NCBI GenBank assembly: GCA_000310025.1
Contig: FN649732.1
Location: 2,247,453-2,298,878 of the forward strand
Length of the DNA: 51,426 bases
From: Ectocarpus siliculosus
Taxonomy: Eukaryota; Sar; Phaeophyceae; Ectocarpales; Ectocarpaceae
Direction: 5' to 3'
Part shown: in pieces, positions 35,735 to 47,365 of the stretch
Layout: each line of letters starts with the position of its first letter
Position numbering within the stretch: position 1 is the first letter of the stretch
Notes under the pieces: generated by a model
Told to the model about the DNA's origin: nothing
Seen by the model: the letters and a program-made list of their open reading frames with translations, nothing else
Databases searched by the model: none
Made by a program: the position numbers and the translations under genes

Positions 35735-36095
35735 CACTTTCATCCCCTCAAAGATATGCCCCGTCGGGGGGCTCGGAGCCTATCCCGATTGTTCTTCGAG
35801 TCGGGATGGGTTGGCTCGAAACGGCTATCGCGCAACAAGCTCAACCGCGCACACTCCACACCTACCGGTAGTCTACGGCTTCACAGCTTCCTCGACAGCG
35901 AAGACGCGAGATGTGGCGTGAAACAAGCTATCGGTGGCCGAGACCTCGACCGAGGGATCTTGGGCGCCGATAGTGATTGGGACAACAACAAGAGGGTGCT
36001 CCCTGGATGGTGGGGAGGGGCAACTTGAGCAGGAGGAAGGGGCGCACGCTGAAGGGTGTGGTATCCCCGGAGATGAGGGGAACGAGAGCAACTGG

Positions 36096-36201
36096 GGGGG
36101 GGGGGGGGGGGGGGGAATTTGAATCCCCTAAACCCCCAAAAAAATTTTTAAAAAAAGGGGGACCCCCCCAGGAAATTCGGGGAAGGGGGGGGGGGATTTT
36201 G
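36096..36201. other. Low-quality homopolymer sequence bordering the gap
   Basis: A 20-base G run is followed by blocks of repeated single bases (AAAA, TTTT, CCCC, GGGG) up to the Ns. This texture is unlike the rest of the window and matches the last ~440 bases. It is most likely a base-calling or read-end artefact, so frames through it should be ignored. Confidence 0.75.
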
Positions 36202-36639
36202 NNNNNNNNNNNNNNNNNNNNNNNNNNNNNNNNNNNNNNNNNNNNNNNNNNNNNNNNNNNNNNNNNNNNNNNNNNNNNNNNNNNNNNNNNNNNNNNNNNN
36301 NNNNNNNNNNNNNNNNNNNNNNNNNNNNNNNNNNNNNNNNNNNNNNNNNNNNNNNNNNNNNNNNNNNNNNNNNNNNNNNNNNNNNNNNNNNNNNNNNNNN
36401 NNNNNNNNNNNNNNNNNNNNNNNNNNNNNNNNNNNNNNNNNNNNNNNNNNNNNNNNNNNNNNNNNNNNNNNNNNNNNNNNNNNNNNNNNNNNNNNNNNNN
36501 NNNNNNNNNNNNNNNNNNNNNNNNNNNNNNNNNNNNNNNNNNNNNNNNNNNNNNNNNNNNNNNNNNNNNNNNNNNNNNNNNNNNNNNNNNNNNNNNNNNN
36601 NNNNNNNNNNNNNNNNNNNNNNNNNNNNNNNNNNNNNNN
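36202..36639. other. Assembly gap (438 N)
   Basis: Run of undetermined bases. The minisatellite starting immediately to its right suggests that the gap results from tandem-repeat collapse. Confidence 1.
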
Positions 36640-37035
36640 TGGGGCCTTGCACCAATGGGCAGCAAGGGGGGGGGGGGGGGAGAGAACTTTGCAGGGGAAT
36701 CTACAGGGGTGGAAGTGTTGTGCCTCGCTCTCTGTGGTGAACCCCGACCCCTACATGCATGATGACGATTCCGCACAATCGTCACGGAGTTCTCTGTTAT
36801 ATGGTGGCGGCCTTGCACCAATGGCAGCAAGGGGGGGGTGGAGGAGGGAAATTTGCAGGGGAGTCCACAGGCAACTTGCCACAGGGGCGGAAGTGTAACA
36901 ACAGTTGTGCCCATGTGGTGAACCCCGACCCCTACACATACATTCATGATGACGATTCGGCACAATCGTCACGGAGACGGCCTTGCACCAATGGCAGCAA
37001 GGGGGAGGGTGGAACAGGGAAGTTTGCAGGGGGAT
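36640..37035. repeat. Minisatellite with ~166-170 bp period next to the gap
   Basis: The block CCTTGCACCAATGG...GCAGCAAGGGGG recurs at ~36645, 36811 and 36981. Each unit contains TTTGCAGGGG, GGTGAACCCCGACCCCTACA and ATGATGACGATTC..CACAATCGTCACGGAG. The third unit is cut short after TTTGCAGGGGGATAT. The repeat probably extends into the unsequenced gap. Confidence 0.85.
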
Positions 37036-37579
37036 ATACTGTACCAGGGAGAGGTGGAAGTTTTTTGACCCTGTGTTGAACCCCCGTTCGCCTCTCTCTC
37101 CCTCTGTCTCCAGCATCGCTCGCCCCCGTTTCTCACGGCTGCTGCCTCCGCACAACAGCACTTACTTCTTTTGTTCCAGACAATGAATGAGTACAACGCC
37201 GCCGTACGGCAGAATGCATGTACACAATACCACCCCGTTCGGACCACCGTATGCACAGCGTCTACTTTACACACCATCAAGACGGATGCCCGCGGGTCAC
37301 AAGCAACCTCAGATATATATGTGATCAAGATACATGCAAGATACTTTTTCCACACAATCGAACTCTTGAAATGCCTGCCGTGCTATCATGCACAGCAGCA
37401 GAAAGATCTACAAAATGGTCTACGTAGACCAGAGAACAATAATGCGTGGAATAAAGACTACCAGACTAGCCTCTGCTGCGAGTAAACGTACAAACATCCT
37501 GTAGTGGTACAGCAAGCAGTAGATTGATCGTCTACTGACACCTTGAGCAATCTGACTTTGTAAGAAGAAACCCCCTCCC
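37036..37579. other. Spacer, no gene seen
   Basis: Only short frames without recognisable content. Confidence 0.4.
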
Positions 37580-37757
37580 CCTCTAGAACCAAGCTAGAAC
37601 CGGCTCTTGGGAGGCACCTGCTCCAAAATCTTTCTTTCATGCATACACAATCGCAAAGAAAGGTGCACTACTCACGAATCACGGCGTGGCAAGGATGATG
37701 CGGCAACGAGGAGGCGTCCATGTGTAGTCTGCTTGCGACATCGTTCTGCGGACAAAA
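37580..37757 (-). mobile_element. MITE-like element family R2, copy 3
   Basis: In reverse orientation it matches R2 copy 1 across TTTGTCCGCAGAACG, CTCCTCGTTGC, CGTGATTCGTG, GCGATTGTGTATGCATGA and CCAAGAGCCGGTTCTAG. The terminal TTAACCC repeats are not preserved. The strand matching the copy 1 minus frame encodes SKIFLSCIHNRKERCTTHES, close to SKIYLSCVHTNREGTHTHES of copy 1. Confidence 0.6.
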
Positions 37758-38239
37758 TGCATGCATCGATAAACGTGGTATGTTCAGCAGTTGCTCTTCT
37801 GTGCAATTTTCGATACGACGTATGATAGAGGTATGTGTATATGTATGTATGTGTCGAGCGATGTCAAAGTGTTTCCGATGCGAGTACGACAGCAGTAGTA
37901 TGCATACCACACTATGTAGCTCCACTTTTTCCTTCCTTTTCGTGCCAGATGCCCGTGGTGGCAGCAGGGGAGAAACATCAAGGAGCGAGGGGGCATCTTG
38001 CGGCGGGATCTATCCGCAGACCACACACATGAGAATGTTCCGACCTTCAGGTTGGCGTGTTCTGACGAAAAAAAGAAAATGCGTTTCCAAAAATCAAAAA
38101 TCCAATCTTTCACCCCGGCCGCGCGCATTCGCTCTCCCCCCCTCCTCTTCCCACTCTCTCTCACATCCCCAGCTCAAGACACCGCCCGCTTCCTCAGGCC
38201 AACCCCTCGTCACCTTTTGCGACATCAACAACAGCAATC

Positions 38240-41200
38240 ATGGCACAGACTCAGGTAAATATTCTTTGTGAGGGTTCTGTTGTGCATCCGCGTGCTGCCG
38301 CAGGGCTTCGGCTGTGGTGGTTGTTGTGCAGATGGGTGTTTTTTTCTTTGATGCACTGAGCCGAAAATCGCGGGAAGGGTCAAAGGGTGGAATCAGACGC
38401 AAAATAGATCTTTTTCGTGTTGGTGCCCTCCCTCGCCCTCGCGCCCTCCGACTCCAACGCATGACAAGGCCTTGAAAAGCTGGCCGGCGTTGTGCTCTGG
38501 TGGTGCTCGGGGGGAGTTGTTGGCATTCATGCCGCGCCCTTTTGCGTCTCTTCCCGCCATATATCACCTTCTTCACTATAATACAAAACGCGCATACAGC
38601 AGTACAACACAAATCCATTTTGAACTTGACCCGAGTCGCTACGTCGCTCCTCGTTCTCCAATGCTGCCTGTGGCCTCTGTACCCCTCCTAGATGAAAGAG
38701 CGTGAGTGGGAGCTCGGCCTGACCTCCGAGGCCCAGATCCGCCAGGAGAACGGCACGACGGAGCCCTTCGTTGGATACAGGCTCTTCCGCAGGTGCGACG
38801 GAGGGTGGGATGAAAATCTACGCCAGTCTTGGCCAGTCCCTAAAATTTCCCCCTGCAGCCGGCTGTGCCTGGCGCCATAAAGCCGTTGTATGACATGGCC
38901 CCAGTGCATCCTGCCCCGATGCTTACCTTCCCCCACCCCCTCACTAACGCGCGTCCCTGCAGCGTGTGTGGAGAGTTCCTGGGCTGCATGCTCTTCTTGT
39001 TCATGGGTGAGTGAAGGTAGACATCGATGGCACAACCACCAACTGCTGTGTGCGTATGTGTAGCAGCAGCTGCATTCCATCCCGGATTTTTTTAGAAATG
39101 GATGCGATCCTCAGATACGATTTTCATCAATCTTCGCATGCCGCTGTTCGTGGCACCCGCCGCTGCTCAGCGTTGGAAAGCGGAAGCGAACGTTTGCGTG
39201 TGGAAAGGGGTTGTCGCAGGACACACTTCTGTTGGATTTGGGTGAATGAAGTTTCGCCACTCACTGCGGCTGGTGCACTCAATCCTGTTGGAGATAATAC
39301 ACTCTGGTTTGGAGATCTTGTTTTTCTCACACTGGGCAGGGATCTCGTATCTCGAAACGCGTGGAGTGAATGAGTTATTGTGTGGGTTACACATGTGTGT
39401 ACCTGCCTCGCGTGTCCAAAAGGCGGCGAACGCCCAACCCTATCGTACCACATGTAGCACGGGCCCAGCAGCACACCCTTCCATTCGTTGTCCTTCCGCG
39501 CCGCGCGGAAACAAATGTGGTTGGGGTCCTCAAAATCATCCATTGTTCATCACCAACCACGTCGTCAGGCCGCAAGGTCCGCTGACTTGGGTCGTAAGTC
39601 ATGTCGCCATCGTCCACGACCATTGCGTGTCGTACCCAGAAAACAGACTTGATGGATGCCCCCGTAGCCCGAAAGACCTTCCCGAAACGAGATTGTTGAT
39701 ACAGAGAGGTCGGCGCGAACATACATGTTTCACGTGTGGGGCTCTCTTCTCTTGTTTGTTTGTCTCTCGACCGAAAAAAAAAAAGCGGAGCGGCGCAACA
39801 TGTTTTTTTGTTGTGTGTTGTTTTTATGTTTCGTGGATGAGGAGGGAGACCACACGACGCGCGTGGGATCCTTCTCTTTGGCCGTGACTGGTTGTTGTTG
39901 CTCCATGCGTCACAGAATGCTCATCCCAATAGATTGTTGGGGCGCATGCAGCGTGCCGGCGGCGATTGTTGCCCCCACGGGCACTTCTCGCTTGGCTGGA
40001 TGCGACAGCAGTCAAAGCCCCAAAAGCGCCGAAAAATTATCCCGATGAGAGGCTGTTTGATGAGGCAGGAAGGCTTCTGTAGATAAATTGATGACGGATG
40101 AGGTCGGAAGATTTATGCCGATGTTTTGGGAAAAGATATATCAATTCACCGAAACTATTGTAACTTTTGTATTTCCTTTGGATTATGTTCTGTCGGGCTA
40201 TTGGAAATTGGAAAGGCTGCATAGCACATTCATGTAGGGTCCAGAGGGCTGCATACACGGTCGCACCCGTGGTCTAGTTGGTATCCTCGAAACTTCTACA
40301 GGTTAGGTCAGGGGTTCGAATCCAGGCGTAAGCGAGCTTTTCTTGGAAAGTGAGTTATTCTCTCGCTTCCGCTCCTGGCCTAATGGATAGCCCTACTTCG
40401 TGTGTATACATGTACACAGAAGCCAAAGTACCGCAGGAGGGGAGGGTAGAGAAGGAGCTCTTCTGTGTGACCACGGGTTGGAGTAAACGGCACTATTTAG
40501 TGCCGTGAGCGCTGATTTCAAGTGATGACACATGGCAGGTACTGCAGGAGGTGTGGAAATTCCGAGTTTCCGACCTGTCTCCTTAACTAATTTCCGCATT
40601 GTTATTTTCCGAGATACATACAAACACAGATAGACCCCCCATTCGAGATGGATCTCCTTGTGCCTAAGACAGGGTTGCAACCCTGTCTTGTATGCGTACA
40701 GTACTAAGGAATAATAAATAACACACACAGAAAGACTACCCATTCATGTATGTGCAAATATTTTTCCGTCGTCATAGCTTGGCGATTCATCGGTCTGGTC
40801 GTGTTCACATGACATGAGCGAACATGATGTTAGCAGTAAATCAGCTGCTGCTTCAGTAATAAACCCAAGACAATTTTCGGAGCAAAATGTAATGGCATAG
40901 TCTATAGCAGTACAATCTCTGGGAGCAAAGTTCTTTTCGAAGGGAAATCAGTAGAAGGTGGCTTTTGATGAAGCGGCGACCTGCGCATTGGTACACGCCC
41001 AGACCTGATGGGCCACGCTTTTGGAAGCGTGCACCCGCGGGCGGAAGCGTCACTTAAATCTGGCCTAGGTGCAACCTGGCATGCTGGGTCCATAGAAGGA
41101 TACCGTCCACGTGTACCACTCTTGCTGGGCGCCGTCATGGACAAACCCAGTCCCTGAAACTGCTGGTCGCCCGCCCATGCTGCTGGCTAGTTGTGTGAGC

Positions 41201-44200
41201 TACTGCTGCTGTACACCCGCATTTCATAGATATAGTCTAAATGATAAGGGTCGGTGACGGCTGTGCTGGTACCTAAACTTTGGCCCCAGGTTTTTTTAAC
41301 CGCCCAAGGATTTGTTTGCAGACATTTATATTTGTCGAGCCGCAGCTGCTGTATCTAGCCTTTCTACGGAGGGCACACGGCCCTTGCGTCAGGTCTGCGC
41401 ATGCATGCCAACGCGCTTCGCTGCTCCAAGAATGTCGCACACCGTGTCATTATTGTCTTGATTTTTGTCTGGAGGGTAGACTGCGCCATATGGTGAAGAC
41501 AAGTCCGCCCTACAATCGCGATGGTGATAAGATCAGCATCCAGGCTTTCGCTCTTCTTTATGTAAACGTTGCACGTTCTGAAACGGTTGTTGATTTTCAT
41601 GGTCCACCCCGCCCTAAACGCCGCCCCGGTCTCGCGCCTTCCCCGACCACTTGAAACCACCTCGCAGTGATCACCGTTGCCCGGTTTTCGGACGATCGAA
41701 CCCAAGAAGGCATCACGACAGAGGCGACTGCCAACATCCTCATGATCTCGGCCGCCTTCGGCCTGTCCATCTTCGTACTCGTGTAAGTGTCTCAGCGATT
41801 TCTTGTAAATGTTTTTTCTCACTTGCGACACAACCATTCGTCTCCTCCACGGATAAGAGCTGCGAAGTTCGTGGAAAATAATAACGCGGCCCCGGCACCT
41901 AAACGAAAAGACGCGTGCGCACAGGGCGGGGTAAAAAACACAAAAGCTCGTGTGTCGGGTCATAACGTAACCTGAACAAATCAATATTACATCTATCTGT
42001 GAAATAACTCTCGTCCCTTGTGATTTTGCCTCGAATCGACATGGCAGTTACATCTTCGCGGACGTTTCAGGCGCCCACCTCAACCCCGCCGTTTCCATTG
42101 GTCTTCTCGTCGGCAAGCGGATCAGCGTCGAGCGCTTCTTCCTCTACGTTATTGCTCAAGTGAGTTTTGTCATCTTGCTCTTGTCCTGCATGTTGGTTTT
42201 TTCCAAAGCTGGTACGCTATATTGCTGTATTGACTTGTGCTCCACACCTACCAGCGCAAACCATTTGAGCACGTGAATATAGGGTTGGTCTTCGCTATCG
42301 AAAGCCCCGCCTTGTGTCCCTTCACGGCTACACCTCGCCCCGAAGGCTGCATGCACAGTCACGTCGTCAGCCACTGCTGAGAAGATCAACGCGACAGACT
42401 TTTGTCTTGTGCTCCGTCCGTCCTTGTGACGCGCCCCTACCCTTCTCTGCGGTTCGTTGTTTGCTCCCTCCTCTCCCTCGTCGTACCAGATGGCAGGGGC
42501 TACTGCCGGAGCAGGAATCGCCTCCACCTTCCTCAGCAGCACACGCGGCGGTTACAATGCGCTCGCCGACACCGTCTCGGTGCGTGCAGGCGTCAAATCG
42601 GTAGACGAAATGTGTTGCGTGTTTTTCCTTTGCTTTTTTTTTAGTTGGCTTGACGGTTGTTGCAGTCCGTTGGTTGGGTAATTTCTTGTGGAGTTGGCTT
42701 GGCGGTTATTAGGATCCTTTGATTTGAGTTGACGGAGCGAGGGAGACGCCGATTGGGTTGACGGAGCGAGAGAGACGCGACTGCATTTGATGGTGGCGTT
42801 GCGTGTCTCCGAGAGTGTGCCGTGGCTGTTGGCTCCAGTCCTGTGGACGGCCCTTTCGACTGACACGGTGGCTCCCGGTCAACAGTAGTCACGTCCGACC
42901 ACCACCACATCATCGGCACCTAGTCTTGTATTAACATCTTCCAAGCCCCCGTAACCTCACCTCCCACCACCAAGTCTCAAGAACATCGCGAACCCGACAT
43001 ACGCCACCCCCATCCTGTCCGCCGCGCCCCATCCGCTTGCATTGTCGCAGGCTGCCGATGCCTTCGGAGCTGAGGTTCTGTGCACCTTCCTACTGGTGGT
43101 GACTGTCTTCGCCGCCTGCGACGGGGAGCTCGGCCGCAAGAACGCCCACACCGGGCCCCTCCTTCCCCTCGTGATCGGGATGGCCGTTCTCCTCGGTAAG
43201 GAGGAGAGGAGGACACGTTTGTCGCGCTGGTTCTTTCGTGTCTTGCGGTGCAAATCAGGGGTCCTTGGCGTTTGTGGTCAAATGGGTTGCGGTTGTCGCT
43301 TCCCGGAGGAGTGGTTAGCCTCGTGGATGCGTTCTTTGGTGTGGTATATACCCTTGATACCACGTGGATGCGCTACGGCGCTTGGGTGTGGTGCGCCTGA
43401 TTGGGAGCGATTGATCTCCGCACGAGTGACCTCGCCCACCATCGTTTTTTTGTGCTACATTTTAACACCCTGCCTGCCGCTTCGCTCGCACGGTTCGCTG
43501 CTCGCTCACCCTCCCACAGCGCACCTGGTATTGATCCCCATCGACGGCGCCTCCATCAACCCTGCCCGCTCTTTCGCCACGGCCGTCACCAACAACGAGT
43601 GGGGCGACCACTGGTGCGTGTGTCTTTTGATGCCTTGCGTTGTTGTCTGCTTGGGGTAGGTGACGTTTCCTGTTGCTCTCGTTCTATGTAGGAATAATAG
43701 AGTGCTGCTCCCAACTCTACTCTGGCGGGACCCAAGGAAATTTTGTCGTGTGGCTGTAGTCGTCTCATGGACATGAAACTTTGATGTGACGTAAGCATAT
43801 TTTGTCGCGTGGCTGTGGCCGTCTCATGGACATGTAACTTTGATGTGTTGGACACGTTGGTCGGTTCGGGGAGCATGCTGAGATGGCACTTGGAGTTCGT
43901 TGCGATATCTCTCTTGACACGTTGGCCGGTGCGGGGAGTATGCTGAGATGGCACTTGGAGTTCGTCGCGTATCTCTCTCTTGACCTCCCAATTTTGTTCG
44001 AAAAATCAACTACCCAGGATTTTCCGAGTCTCGAAAACCAACCAACGCTCAAACTTGCGCCAACCAGGCTTGTCCTCCGACCGCCCCCCAAAGTGCATAT
44101 TTACCTATTTCATCTCAACATTTGTGTCTCTCCTCCCCCAAAACGCCTCTTCCCGTTTCAGGGTATTCTGGGTCGGTCCCCTCCTCGGCGGTGTCCTCGC

Positions 44201-44282
44201 GACTGTCACTTGGGAGGCTATCCTTCGCCCCGACCAGGTGATTGAACAGGAAAAGAAAGTCCCCCAGGCCATCTCGGTCTAA
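38240..44282 (+). CDS. Aquaporin (MIP family), paralogue B
   Basis: Second tandem water-channel gene. Nine exons: 38240-38254, 38692-38792, 38963-39006, 41668-41782, 42048-42159, 42490-42579, 43051-43195, 43520-43613 and 44162-44282 (stop TAA), 837 nt, 278 aa, all phases closed. Exon lengths equal those of paralogue A except exon 2 (6 nt shorter) and the last exon. It starts with the mini-exon MAQTQ. NPA boxes are at N104 (GAHLNPAVS) and N221 (SINPARSF). The inferred filter residues are Phe84, His209, Ala218 and Arg224, so B has Ala where A has Cys. In the 37 codons of exon 5 the two proteins differ at five positions, so the duplication is old enough for silent sites to diverge while the pore is conserved. 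Intron 3 is 2.66 kb, against 0.76 kb in A, and carries repeat-like DNA including a tRNA-like A/B-box pair. A canonical GTGAGT donor follows exon 3. Confidence 0.93.
40262..40335 (+). repeat. tRNA-derived (SINE-like) fragment with Pol III A and B boxes
   Basis: TGGTCTAGTTGG (40270-40281) fits the A-box consensus TRGYNNARNNGG, and GGTTCGAATCC (40313-40323) fits the B-box, 43 bases apart start to start. The flanks do not pair as an acceptor stem, and the T and anticodon stems are poor, so it is not a functional tRNA. It lies in intron 3 of aquaporin B. Confidence 0.5.
43741..43985. repeat. Two adjacent tandem duplications in the last intron of aquaporin B
   Basis: A TTTTGTCGYGTGGCTGT..GTCTCATGGACATG unit is duplicated with a 59-base offset (from 43741 and 43800). 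A GACACGTTGG..GAGATGGCACTTGGAGTTCGT unit is duplicated with a 65-base offset (from 43851 and 43916). Both are intronic. Confidence 0.8.
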
Positions 44283-46754
44283 AGGGATACCTTCATGAGG
44301 ACATGAGCTCCACCAGAAGATGGGGGTAGCCGGACCGACTCTTTTGTCTCCCGCGGGCAAGCATAACCAGCTGGGGGCGGGGTTGACCCCAGAGTTGGGA
44401 AAGGTTTAATTGCGACGGAGGAGAAGAGGAACGGCAGTTTTCCCCCGAACATGGCAATTGTTTTTGCCGAGTATTTGTTGCTTGTTTCTTGTTCTTGGAC
44501 TGTTCGCGTTTTTTATCTTTTATACTTTTTTGTCGCCTCTAGGACATATCCTTGTTGATTGCCCGGGAAGTTTTGTTGCTTCCGTGTCGACGATGTCGAC
44601 TAGAGCGCGTTTGTTACGACGGTGGCACCGGAACTGGCTTGCCTACTTATTTTTTGTTAATCTCTTGTTCCTCTCGAGAGAGAGGAAGGTTTCAGTGAGT
44701 TCTGCCTCCTAAAGAACATGTAGGTACAAACGTCCGAAGGAGTAACAGGTCGGATGTGGGTTTTTTATTTGAACGGTTCACGTTTGCGTGCGTATTCCGA
44801 CCGTTCCGTGGTGAGGTAGGTGCGAGGTTGCTCCCTGAAAATGGAAGCAGGGGATACAAAGCAGGAGCGTGGTAACGGATGAATCCAAGCGCTGCGAACC
44901 ATGAGAGTTGCTTTATTCTGTTCCGCAGGCGGGGAAGAAACATAAAACCTGGTACATTAGAGTGCGTATTGGCGTTGAACGGAGAGTTGCTTTATTCTGT
45001 TACGCAGGCGGGGAAGAAAACAATAAACTGGTACATTAGAGTGCGCATTTGCGTTGACCGTAGTTGGAAACATTGGCGTTGTAAAGCAAGGAAGGAAAAG
45101 GGCCACAAGCCGCCGCGCGCATGTATGTCTGTTATACGCAGCTCTTGGGAGCGGGGGGGCGTGGGGAAGTCTCTTTGTTCTTGGTCTGCTGCACCGCCGC
45201 TGCGAGGGTGCTGTAGGCTCATGTCACGCAGCTTCTGATAGGTTTCTGATAGACACATATATATATGTGCGTGTGTTTGGCAATACCATAAAAGTCGGTT
45301 GTGTTTCGATGTCCTGTAATTTTTCTTCTTAATATTCTGAACAAATAGATACGCGGTGTTGTTCACGGCCTGTACGTTCATCGTTTCGACTGAACCATGA
45401 GCTCTGATGGGGGTTTCATTGTGCGGCACGAGCCGCGAAACAGTCGAAACGTGGAAAGCAGTTGTAGGGCCATATTTGCGGGGCTGCGTGTCCACACGGT
45501 TCAGTTCCTTTGTCCGATTTGGAAGATTTTAGTCTTGTTGGGTCTTTTTGATGAACGGTTGGCGGGGGGTGAACTGGTAGTGGTGGTGTTGTTGTTCGCG
45601 TCGATGGGGTTTCGCGCATGCGGGGTTTGTTTGTCTCACTCGTTTTTGAGAGGACGTGTGCAAGAGCATCAGTCGGCGTGGACCGAAGGACCACGGAGGA
45701 ACAGTGCGAACCAATCAAAATTTGACTTTTTCGTCGCTCTCGAAACATATAACACCACAGGGACTATACCTAACCACCGGACTATGTACGTACGTACATC
45801 ATCAGAGCATCGTCCGTACGCACATCATCGGAGCATCGTCTGTCACCCAAAGCCGTGAACGACACACTAAAACTGATATCGAATGACAACGTTGGGACAT
45901 CAATGCAACTTGGGCAATTCAACACAGCATGCACGTGCTGTCAGACAGAGGGTGGTTTCTGTTGTTGTATGCATAGATAGGCATTACAATATTATTACAG
46001 AACGCGCCCGCACATATATATGTATTGTTTTATCACAAATCAAACTGCTAGAAAAAATAATCCCCGAGCGGTGCCCCCGCCGACTACTTGTACTCTAAAC
46101 TCTGAAATCAATTGTACCCTGTGGGACACAAACCTCTACACCTTTTGGAGAAATCATGCCAACTTGAGCAACCCCGTCGATCAAAACTGTTATTTAGGCC
46201 TTGCAGCTCGAGATCGAGGTGCTTGAAGTTATGCAATTTGAGCACAGTCTTCCCGCCGCCGATATTTTTTTGGGTGAACCAGCGCGGCAAAACGTGCTTC
46301 AGTTGCAGACCGCTATGATAGCAGCACGTCACAAGCAACCACCACTTAATGTTCGAAACTGCCGAAGCCTACCGATCGATATGGTGGGTGAGTGGCGTCG
46401 AATGACTTGACAGCAGCAGCAACAGACAACTAGAAACGATTCTATCTGGAGGTGTTCGCGGAGCTGTGTTCGCGCGACCTGTATTATTACAGAGTATGTA
46501 CGTACTTGAATGCAGCAGCAGCCCGAAATCTCGCCAAATTGCCCGATCTTCTGGGTCCTGTGACGCGCCGCCGCCGTTCTCCACGGACGTACATACGTGT
46601 GTACGCCCGATCAACATACGGATTGAACGTGAATAAATGTAGCTGGTTCACCGCAGGTGTTCTCAATCTGCAGAACCATGCAGAGACTTTGGATTTGGCA
46701 CAGTTTGACTTTTCGATCTACGGCGCTAAAGGTTATAAAACAGATGTTATTTTT
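44283..46754. other. Spacer downstream of aquaporin B, with one protein-like stretch
   Basis: It holds the duplication at 44903-45060. Around 46206-46380 (+) a frame contains LEIEVLEVMQFEHSLPAADI and QLQTAMIAARHKQPPLNVRN, and around 46640-46740 one contains GVLNLQNHAETLDLAQFDFS after a CACCGCAG acceptor-like site. These could be exons of an unrecognised gene or element fragments. I could not link them by phase with confidence. Confidence 0.3.
44903..45060. repeat. Tandem duplication, 79-base period
   Basis: GAGAGTTGCTTTATTCTGTT..GCAGGCGGGGAAGAAA..CTGGTACATTAGAGTGCG occurs twice in succession downstream of aquaporin B. Confidence 0.85.
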
Positions 46755-47349
46755 CTGCCTATTTTTTGTCCCCGCCCACCCGTTGTTTGCCACCGGGGTT
46801 GGCTAGTTTTCGTTGCTTGACAACAACGTTGAAAAAAAACAAGCCGATCACTTCGTGAGCTCGGCAACCAGGTTTCCGCTTTTTTGTTTTACTCGAATTT
46901 TTTGGGGTGACCATAATGAATGAATGGTGGTCGGGTAGATCATGTTGTGCGGGGTCGAGAACCCTCACTCCGCGCAAAGGGGATGATCGCTCCACGTCGC
47001 GTTAAATTGGTCAAGCGCCCTCGAGGCAGTTACACAGCAGCAGTGCTCATAACTGTCTCTGGAAGTGAAAGCACCAGAAAACATATCAAGTCATTCGCAG
47101 CTAGCTGTCATCCGTATGCAAGGAGCAAGTAAGCACAAGATGCCGAACACCCGTAGCAGTATGCAGCGCACCCTATATGCGACTCGCCGACTACCTCACG
47201 GCGCTTCGCGCTTGGTGAAGTGAGAGCCTGGTCCGGTGAGAACCCGGCGTGCTCCGTCCAGGCTGTATAGGGATGCGAGGTCAATGGTAATGGTCTAACG
47301 ACTATTATTATGTACGGCATGCACGCGACTATGAGTACACCCCCCCCAA
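46755..47349 (-). repeat. Dispersed repeat family R1, copy 2
   Basis: Reverse-complement partner of 13264-13790, with the same order of blocks: an A/T-rich tract and GGCTTGTT region, then AACCCTCACTCCGCGCAAAGG, CCTCGAGGCAGTTACAC, GGTGAGAACCCGGCGTGCTC, and GGTCTAACGACTA near the right end. No shared coding frame was seen. Confidence 0.75.
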
Positions 47350-47365
47350 TAAATAAATGCTGCTG

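Noticed and set aside
35928-36965. 345-codon minus-strand frame across the gap
   Set aside because: Consists largely of undetermined residues, G/C runs and minisatellite sequence.
40262-40335. Functional tRNA gene
   Set aside because: A and B boxes fit, but the acceptor, anticodon and T stems do not pair properly.
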